Part shown: in pieces, positions 56,908 to 64,000 of the stretch | Layout of the letters: each line of letters starts with the position of its first letter | Numbering within the stretch: the first letter of the stretch is position 1 | NCBI GenBank assembly: GCA_963932465.1 | Contig: OZ010799.1 | Span: forward strand, 279,221,164 to 279,285,163 | DNA: 64,000 bases | Direction of reading: 5' to 3' | From: Maratus speciosus | Taxonomy: Eukaryota; Arthropoda; Arachnida; Araneae; Salticidae | Program-made: the position numbers and the translations under genes | The notes under the pieces: model-generated | Database searches by the model: none | What the model saw: only the letters and a program-made list of their open reading frames with translations | What the model was told of the DNA's origin: nothing

Positions 56908-59394
56908 ATATTCAGCCAATATTGGGGCAATATTGGCTGCAGATATTGGGTAAATAAGGGCAAAATGTAAACACCCCAATATTGGAGCAATATTGGCTGC
57001 AAATATTGGCTAGATAAGGGCAAAATGTAAACACCCCAATATTGGGACAATATTGGCTGCAAATATGGGGCTAATATTGGTTACAAATATTGGCTAAATA
57101 AGGGCAAAATGTAAACACCCCAATATTGGCGCAATATTGGCTGCAAATATTGGCTAAATAAGGGCAAAATGTAAACACCCCAATATTGGGGCAATATCGG
57201 CTACAAATATTGGCGCAATATTGGCTGCAAATATTGGCTAAATAAGGGCAAAATGTAAACACCCCAATATTGGGGCAATATCGGCTACAAATATTGGCGT
57301 AATATTGGTTACAAATATTGCCTAAATAAGGGCAAAATGTAAACATTCCAATATTGGGGCAATATTGGCTAAATAAGAGCAAAATGTAAACAACCCAATA
57401 TTGGCGCAATATTGGCTGCAAATATTGGCTAAATAAGGGCAAAATTTAAACACCCCAATATTGGGGCAATATTGGCTGCAAACATGGGGGTAATATTGGT
57501 TACAAACATTGTCTAAATAAGGGCAAAATGTAAACACTCCAATATTGGCGCAATATTGGCTGCAAATATTGGCTAAATAAGGGCAAAATGTAAACACCCC
57601 AATATTGGGACAATATCGGCTGCAAATATTGGCGTAATATTGGTTACAAATATTGGCTAAATAAGGGCAAAATGTAAACTTCCCGATATTGGGGCAATAT
57701 TGGCTGCAAATATTGGCTTAATAAGGGCAAAATGTAAACACCCCAATATTGGCGCAATATTGGCTGCAAATATTGGCTAAATAATTGCAAAATGTAAACA
57801 CCCCAATATTGGGGCAATATCGGCTGCAAATATTGGCGTAATATTGGTTACAAATATTGGCTAAATAAGGGCAAAATGTAAACTTCCCAATATTGGGGCA
57901 ATATTGGCTGCAAATATTGGCTAAATAAGGGCAAAATGTAAACACCCCAATATTGGGAAATATTGGCTGCAAATATTGGCTAAATAATGGCAAAATGTAA
58001 ACACCCCAATATTGGGGCAATATCGGCTACAAATATTGGCGTAATATTGGTTACAAATATTGGCTAAATAAGGGCAAAATGTAAACACCCCAATATTGGC
58101 GCAATATTGGCTGCAAATATTGGCTAAATAAGGGCAAAATGTAAACAACCCAATATTGGCTAAATAATGGCAAAATGTAAACACCCCAATATTGGGGCAA
58201 TATCGGCTACAAATATTGGCGTAATATTGGTTACAAATATTGGCTAAATAAGGGCAAAATGTAAACACCCCAATATTGGCGCAATATTGGCTGCAAATAT
58301 TGACTAAATAAGGGCAAAATGTAAACAACCCAATATTGGCGCAATATTGGCTGCAAATATTGGCTAAATAAGGGCAAAATGTAAACACCCCAATATTGGG
58401 GCAATATCGGCTACAAATATTGGCGTAATATTGGTTACAAATATTGGCTAAATAAGGGCAAAATGTAAACTTCCCAATATTGGGGCAATATTGGCTGCAA
58501 ATATTGGCTAAATAAGGGCAAAATATAAACACCCCAATATTGGCGCAATATTGGCTGCAAATATTGGCTAAATAAGGGCAAAATGTAAACACCCCAATAT
58601 TGGGGCAATATCGGCTGCAAATATTGGCGTAATATTGGTTACAAATATTGGCTAAATAAGGGCAAAATGTAAACTTCCCGATATTGGGGCAATATTGGCT
58701 GCAAATATTGGCTAAATAAGGGCAAAATGTAAACACCCCAATATTGGGGCAATATCGGCTACAAATATTGGCGTAATATTGGTTACAAATATTGGCTAAA
58801 TAAGGGCAAAATATAAACACCCCAATATTGACGCAATATTGGCTGCAAATATTGGCTAAATAAGGGCAAAAATTAAAAACCCCAATATTGGTGCAATATT
58901 GGCTGCAAATATTGGCTAAATAAAGGTAAAATGTAAACACCCCAATATTGGGACAATATTTCTTGCCAATATTAGAACAATATTTCCCGCAATATTGGGC
59001 AGTATTGGCTAAATAAGAGCAAAATGTAAACATTCCAATATTGGGACAATCTTGTCTGCAAATATCGGGGTACTATTGCTTGCAAATATTGGCTAAATAA
59101 GGGCAAAATGTAAAAACCCCAATATTGAGCAATATTTTATATGAATATTGGGGCAATATTGGCATAATATTGGGTGCAAAAATTAGCTAAAATATTTCAA
59201 AATATGAACACCCAATATTGGGGCAATATTTCATACCAATATTGGGGCTATATTTTATGCCAATATTGGCACAATATTGGCTGCAAATATTGGTTAAATA
59301 AGGGCAAAATGTAAACACCCCAATATTCATGCCAATATTGCGCCAAGATTTAGCCAAGATAAGCCAATATTGGCCCAATATTGTTTGGCTACTG
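56908..59394. repeat. Array B: 60-bp minisatellite built on CCAATATTGG
   Basis: About 35-40 units. The basic 60-bp unit runs 'ccaatattggcgcaatattg', 'gctgcaaatattggctaaat', 'aagggcaaaatgtaaacacc'. Some units carry an extra segment, 'ggctacaaatattggcgtaa' with 'tattggttac', which recurs irregularly every ~140-210 bp from 57283 to 58760 and gives a higher-order structure. The outermost right units (58960-59394) are diverged, and the right tip 'ggcccaatattg' plus 'tttggctactgggg' is the inverted counterpart of array A's left tip. 60 bp is 20 codons, so minus-strand frames stay open up to 370 codons; not called as genes. Confidence 0.9.
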
Positions 59395-59520
59395 GGGACA
59401 CATGGGAGACCCCCAAATGGTTAAATTTACAACTTTTTCAAAATTTTATGATTTGTCATTTGATGTGAGGGGTTCAGCTGTAAGTATGCAAAATTCCAAG
59501 TCTCCAATATGTATAGTTTC
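59395..59520 (+). repeat. Single unit of the 147-bp satellite beside array B
   Basis: 'acacatgggagacccc', 'aaatggttaaatttacaac', 'ttttatgatttgtcatttga', 'ttcagctgtaagtatgcaaa' match the 9239-10560 units in order. It starts at the unit position where array A cuts the satellite. Confidence 0.85.
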
Positions 59521-59625
59521 TGAGAACGGGCTCTGTGACGGACAGAATATCTCAATTTGTTGATTTTCTGTAAGCAAGTAAACCCAGATAAACCCCCAGT
59601 AAGTAGATAGGTTTACAGTGGGAAT

Positions 59626-59735
59626 TTGGCGAAATATTAGAGATATCGTCAAGGTGGCGTCACTTTTGGCGATATATCGCCATGTTGGCGAGAAACTTGG
59701 CGGTATTTGGCGACAGAACAGCGTCCCCTCCTACG
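59626..59735 (+). repeat. GCCAA-rich repeat, copy 2
   Basis: 'gaatttggcgaaatatt', 'ttttggcgatatatcgcca' and 'ggcggtatttggcgacag' match the reverse complement of 5645-5785. Confidence 0.6.
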
Positions 59736-60124
59736 GCAAATTAAAATTTCGCCTAATAGACGTAATGTTAAAGTAAAAATGGACACCCCCAAGTGGGTAA
59801 TTCATCGATTTTCACATTTTTTTTATTTTATTCCTTAGTTTCATAGTGTAAACGAACTTCGCACCAAATTTGAAGTCTGTAGCTGCAGTAGATATACGAG
59901 ATCTTTTTGATGAGTGAGTCAGTCAGTGATAAAATTATCGATTATCACACATTTTCAAATGTCATTATCTCGGAAACTAATTATGCGTTATATATAAAAT
60001 TTTGGATTTTAGGTAATTAGGGTGGCCTTACTATACATTTCGTATAACAAGTACGTAGATCTCATAGATTTTCAGTAGTAGGGCATCGAAATTTGACGAA
60101 AACAGCTCGAAATTGTTCGTGTAA
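59736..60124. other. AT-rich stretch, no gene seen
   Basis: Includes blocks such as 'gtgtaaacgaacttcgcacc' and 'gagtcagtcagtg' that look like repeat sequence. Nothing coding. Confidence 0.4.
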
Positions 60125-60480
60125 ATAACACACGGCTATGTCAGGCGAACTTGGCTGACACACTGCCGTGTGTCTAGATCAGTTTCAATACATTTGAAAT
60201 AGCATAATGTCATTAAAATACTCTGCAAACGATTTTCCTCAAATACCATAATATAATGGAATACTTTTGAGTGCACCTGTAAATGAACTATTAATCCTAC
60301 ATACTTCATATACAATACCAAACATGCTTTGCTGACCCTAAATAACTTTTATCAATTGCATGAAAATCTGAGTATATTTATGGGAGTTAGAGCGTGGACA
60401 GACATCCAGGCGGCCAGACTAACCGAATGCATAAACACTTTTCAACTTTGTTGGAAAGTGTTAAAATTATTCCCTACTTC
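60125..60480 (+). repeat. Dispersed family B, copy 3
   Basis: 'atttgaaatagcataatg', 'cattaaaatactctgcaaac', 'acctgtaaatgaactatt', 'gttagagcgtggacagac', 'ataaacacttttcaactttg' align with 22530-22920. Confidence 0.7.
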
Positions 60481-60949
60481 ACATCGCAGAAAACAAAGAG
60501 TAGAATAGATGGAAAAGAAAACTTTTTTACGTTTATGATGATGATACTTCTTTAATAGTACACTGTAGTGGTAATTTCGTAACAAATTGCATGTTCGGAA
60601 TTTAAAAATCTTCCAGGTCCAATGACATGATCCAATGCCATGTTTCTAACTTTGGGTTTCTTTATTTCTTTCTTTTTTTTTTTTTTTTAAGCAATGAAAT
60701 ATCTAAAAAAAGAAACAATATAAGTGTTATATTTATTGCACCTTTTATTTTCTAAAAAGAAAAAAAAATAATTATCTTAAAATCACTCGTTGATATAATG
60801 TGTATTAAAAAATGTTTGGGTGTAATGTGCATTAACAAATAAATTCTTGCTTTATATAATAAGGAAGACATACGTATATGAAAAGTACGTGAATAACTAA
60901 ATATGATTAAGCATGTAAATAATAATGTAAAGGCAAATCTAGCTATTAT

Positions 60950-61400
60950 TCATGTGTATTAAAAATACATCTTCATTTAAGAATTGGATATACATTCAAG
61001 AAAAAATAGCTACGAAAGCAGACTTTCGTAAAATAAACAAACATTTCTTGAATAAATTTCTTTATTCCTTTAAACCAAAAAAGCAACTCTATGCACTCGA
61101 CATACGGTATAGCAAGCGTGATTTTTCAATAAAAGAATTGTATACCGTATTTTGAGGCATTATTTATTCAATTTTTTCGTCATTCTTCATATTTGAATAG
61201 CATATTGTGTCTGGAAGGCAGCAGAAGGAAGGCTTACCTGAAATGAAAAAGGATTCTTTCACTCTTGGTAAAAATCGAAAAACATTATAGCTTTAGAAGA
61301 AAAGTTGTTTAGGCTTAGGCTCTCTTCAAATGATATACATTTTAAACACAAAAATACTGCATTTTTAAGTATATGTATCACTGATCGTTTTAAGGGATCT
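60950..61400 (+). repeat. Repeated segment, copy 1 of a local duplication
   Basis: 'aaacatttcttgaataaa' with the following 'ttcttta' and 'agcaagcgtgatttttcaat' match 61905-62010 ('aaacatttcttgaataaac', 'gcaagagtgatttaaaa'). 'tattgtgtctggaagg', 'tcgaaaaacattatagc' and 'ttagaagaaaag' match 63205-63330. No coding signal; the short frame at 60952-61155 is chance-like. Confidence 0.55.
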
Positions 61401-61582
61401 CAAGATTCTTAAAACTTCAAAATTTTTGAAATTTTATTTTTTTTAGATGTTAAACACTTATTTTGTCTCTCGTCTGAACATTTTTATATAATTGTTTGCT
61501 TAAATTTTCTATTAGAACAGAAGTTATTGTTTTTAGAATTATACCCGCTGAATAGTTGAAGCGACGTTTCCGAAACTCTGAA

Positions 61583-61614
61583 GTCATCTTGCCCCAGTAC
61601 TGGGGCAAGATGAC
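61583..61614. repeat. Perfect 32-bp palindrome
   Basis: GTCATCTTGCCCCAGT followed by its exact reverse complement, centred on AGTACT. It consists of two MITE termini facing away from each other. Confidence 0.95.
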
Positions 61615-61812
61615 GATAAGTTGACGATTGTTAATATTATGAAAAAATAAAATTATCCTTTATTTTTTTTTATTTGAAAAATTAAATGGTAACATATTTA
61701 TCACTACAAAGGAATACTCTAACAGTTCATGTAAAATTAATTTTACTATACTTAAAAATAAATTAATAAACAGCAAAAATTGTTAACATAGTCATCTTGC
61801 CCCGGTCTCCCC
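61600..61812. mobile_element. Small pogo-like MITE (CTGGGGCAAGATGAC ends)
   Basis: Left end ctggggcaagatgacgata; the right end, reverse complement of 'gtcatcttgccccggtctcc', reads ggagaccggggcaagatgac. The interior is AT-rich, ~180 bp, non-coding. The left end is joined head-to-head with another copy of the same terminus, forming a perfect palindrome. Confidence 0.6.
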
Positions 61813-61879
61813 TATTTAAATATTCATCTATACCAGAAAGACTTCTACCTTTCAGTATTGTGTATGCATTTAAAACTCT

Positions 61880-62050
61880 GTAGCTTTAAAAACAGCCTCT
61901 TGTAATGTAAAGAAACATTTCTTGAATAAACTTCCACATTACTCTTCATCAAAGAGAGCTTTAAATCTATGCATAGAAAAACGGCATGGCAAGAGTGATT
62001 TAAAAAAAAAACATACCGTATTAGGCACCAATTATTTAATTTCCGTGTTT
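61880..62050 (+). repeat. Repeated segment, copy 2 of a local duplication
   Basis: Corresponds to 61030-61165: the 'catttcttgaataaa' block, then 'ggcatggcaagagtgattt' and 'taccgtattaggca' against 'taccgtattttgaggca'. Confidence 0.55.
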
Positions 62051-62300
62051 TATTGATAACACTAATCTGCATGCTATCAGATGATTAAAAATCAATGACT
62101 GCCCTTAATGTATTTTTTATGCTGATTACAGAACTGTTCTTAGTTTTCTTCTATCACGTATAGTTTGTTTGCAATCGACCTGAGTTGATTGTGAAGATTC
62201 ATCGCTGATAGCAAGCATTATGTGGTACTATCACATAACGTAAATGTACTTCTGGATAGTTTCCAACTTATCTAACTACCTTTAGAATACATTCTTAGAA

Positions 62301-62907
62301 AACAGACCTAAAAACATCGTGCATGAACCACTCGTAAACCTTCAAAATATTTGCTTCGACCCTTACACATCCAATTAGGATTATTGAAGCTATTTGTAAA
62401 GGCTCTACCACAAAATGGGTATTGCTTAAAGTAACCTTACTATGAAATTTCCGTTCATCACACACGAAAAATTAAAAGCTGGAATTTTCGTTGGTCCTCA
62501 AATCAAAGACTGATGAGGGATAAAGATTTTGCAAAAACGATGAATGAGATAGAAAAAGACATATGGACTGCCTTCAAATGTGTTAATGAAAACTTTCTCG
62601 GGAATATGAAAGATCCAAATTTCAGAAATATTGTTGAAGCAATGCTGGAAATTTTCAAGAAGTTGGGCTGTAATATGAGTGTAAAAATGCACTTTCTGCA
62701 TTTCCATATCGACTACTTTCCAGAAATCTGGGACTTTACAGTAAAGAGCACGGTGAGCGCTTTCCCCAGGATATCAAAAATATTGAGAATAGGTACCAGG
62801 GAAGATGGAATGTAAATATGATGGCAGGATACTGTTGGATGTTGAAGAGGGGCATAAATGATGACGGAGGATCTGCGAGAAAGACAAAAAGAAGAAAGTT
62901 TGTTTAA
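62301..62907 (+). pseudogene. Broken copy of a widespread transposon-associated arthropod protein (C-terminal part)
   Basis: The reading jumps between frames but the order of motifs is kept. NIVHEPLV (~62319-62335) is followed, one base shifted, by LLRPLHIQLGLLKLFVKALP to a TAA near 62431-62433. Then THEKLKAGIFVGPQIKD ends at TGA 62511-62513. Next MRDKDF..., with DIWTAFKCVNENFLG, CNMSVKMHFLHFHIDYFP. Finally, frameshifted from ~62743, KEHGERFPQDI, ENRYQGRWNVNMMAGYCWM and a basic tail to TAA 62905-62907. I recognise this motif series from a large, repeat-like family of uncharacterised proteins in arthropods and other invertebrates (pattern GIFVGPQI ... LGCNMS-K-HFL--H-D-FP ... GERFHQDI ... RYQG-W). 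Function is not established; high copy number suggests a transposon product. At least three frameshifts make this copy dead. Confidence 0.7.
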
Positions 62908-63184
62908 TTGAACACTGTTTGTTTTTCGTTTTATTAAAGAAAGATTATGAACTTATAAGCACATTTTTTACAGTATTTTTAACGTGTTCAATGAAATACT
63001 TTGCATGAAATTGTCATAAATTTTTTGTTGCATTAATTAAAATATTGAAAACACAACTTCTTATTTTTTGTAAAATCCTAACAAGATAGGCAAAAACGAA
63101 AGTCATTTTCGGAATCAGCATCAAAAATTGATTCAGGAAAACTTGTTCAAAAGAAATTATGTGACAAATGTTTAAAAATGCAGA
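62908..63184. other. AT-rich stretch, no gene seen
   Basis: Follows the pseudogene; no poly-A signal or frame of note. Confidence 0.4.
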
Positions 63185-63425
63185 CTGGTGTAATACATAG
63201 ATGGTGTATTGTGTCTGAAATCCAACTGATATATAATATCTGAAAAAAAAATTACACCTGGAATGAAAAACGTTTTTCTGTCTCACACCATAGAAATCGA
63301 AAAATATTATAGCATTAGTAGAAAAGTTTTTTAGTACAGGACTGTCTTCTAATGGATGTCTTCTAATTCATTTGAAATTTAAAAAATGATGCATTTTAGA
63401 ATGATTCAGTTGCTTATATTTTTTA
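63185..63425 (+). repeat. Repeated segment, copy 3 of a local duplication
   Basis: 'gtattgtgtctgaaatcc', 'cctggaatgaaaaacg', 'gaaatcgaaaaatattatag' and 'gcattttagaatgat' match 61205-61375 in order. Confidence 0.55.
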
Positions 63426-64000
63426 ATGTCCAAGTGTGTCACTTTTGAGATACCCATCCTGATCATAAAATGAAACCCTATTTCGTAACATTCCTCTTTC
63501 AATAAACAAAATAAGCTATGTAAATACGAGTATAGTGGAAATAGACGCGTAGTACTGTACTGAATGTCACCACCAAATTTTTATAGTACTCGTCGCTTTA
63601 TTAAGTCTCAGAAATTCTGTAACTAAATAAAGCGAAAAATACTATTGAAATTTAGAGATGACAATAGACCCACTGCTGCGCACCTTTTTCATTACTGAAT
63701 ACGTATATAATGTATCAATTATTCAGTATTGAACATGATAGTAATTTAAAATATAGTTTCAAAACTTAAATATTCATGTACGTAGATAAATTTGGTCACT
63801 CATGTTTTCTAATAAAATTTCATCTGCCAAATCATTTAATAGTTATCCACGTAACTCAATTTTTCCGTCTGGCCAAAAATCAAATACTTTTAATAATTGT
63901 CTGAGCGAAGCGAAGGCTAATACTCAGCGAAATATTACTGTCCGGACACATTACTACTACGATGGATATTAACGCCATGTCCTACTTAAAAAAAAGCCTA
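63426..64000. other. AT-rich stretch, no gene seen
   Basis: The last ~100 bp has 'tgagcgaagcgaaggctaat', a motif of the kind seen near transposon ends. Nothing else recognised. Confidence 0.4.

Noticed and set aside
57921..59033. 370-codon cysteine-rich open frame across array B
   Set aside because: Produced by a 60-bp tandem repeat; units also contain indels that shift the same peptide between frames.

Overview
This is a eukaryotic, strongly AT-rich, repeat-dominated window. The content fits an arthropod, possibly an arachnid: mariner-, pogo- and Penelope-type elements, a tRNA-derived SINE, long homopolymer runs, and exon-like islands of normal base composition in very AT-rich DNA. The species assignment is inference. 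There are no operons, no complete protein-coding gene and no rRNA gene. A run of 200 N at 7220-7419 is an assembly gap.

Layout. 0-4.2 kb is a tandem array of a ~305-bp repeat whose last unit ends in a retroelement-like tail; one isolated copy with a poly-A tail lies at 49.4 kb. 4.2-8.5 kb is a nest of transposon remains: a TA-flanked mariner derivative, a 1.6-kb element with ~250-bp inverted ends, two broken transposases, the gap, and a 1-kb inverted repeat. 9.2-13.0 kb holds a 147-bp tandem repeat running directly into a 51-bp minisatellite (array A). 13.7-26.3 kb carries small tandem repeats, a TA MITE, a GC-rich island and a pogo-like remnant. 26.9-27.2 kb has a credible 3' terminal exon with poly-A signal on the minus strand. 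27-45 kb is mostly AT-rich DNA with an inverted-repeat element of novel appearance (38.4-39.7 kb) and two opposite SINE copies with clear target duplications. 45.1-46.9 kb is a truncated Penelope-like retroelement (RT YVDD box plus GIY-YIG endonuclease) enclosed by ~390-bp inverted repeats and a 13-bp target duplication. 50.9-51.45 kb is an inverted duplication of an exon-like segment. 54-56.7 kb has two TA MITEs and a second candidate terminal exon. 56.9-59.4 kb is a 60-bp minisatellite (array B). 59.4-64 kb holds dispersed repeats, a MITE with a perfect palindromic end, and a broken copy of a large transposon-associated protein family.

The most unusual signal is the relation between arrays A and B. 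Their units differ in length (51 and 60 bp) but are built from the same CCAATATTG(G) palindrome. Their outer ends share a ~33-bp sequence in opposite orientation, and both ends abut the same point of the 147-bp repeat. This suggests a mobile element that carries a fast-evolving internal minisatellite and inserts into the 147-bp satellite. The long open frames across both arrays are by-products of unit lengths divisible by three.
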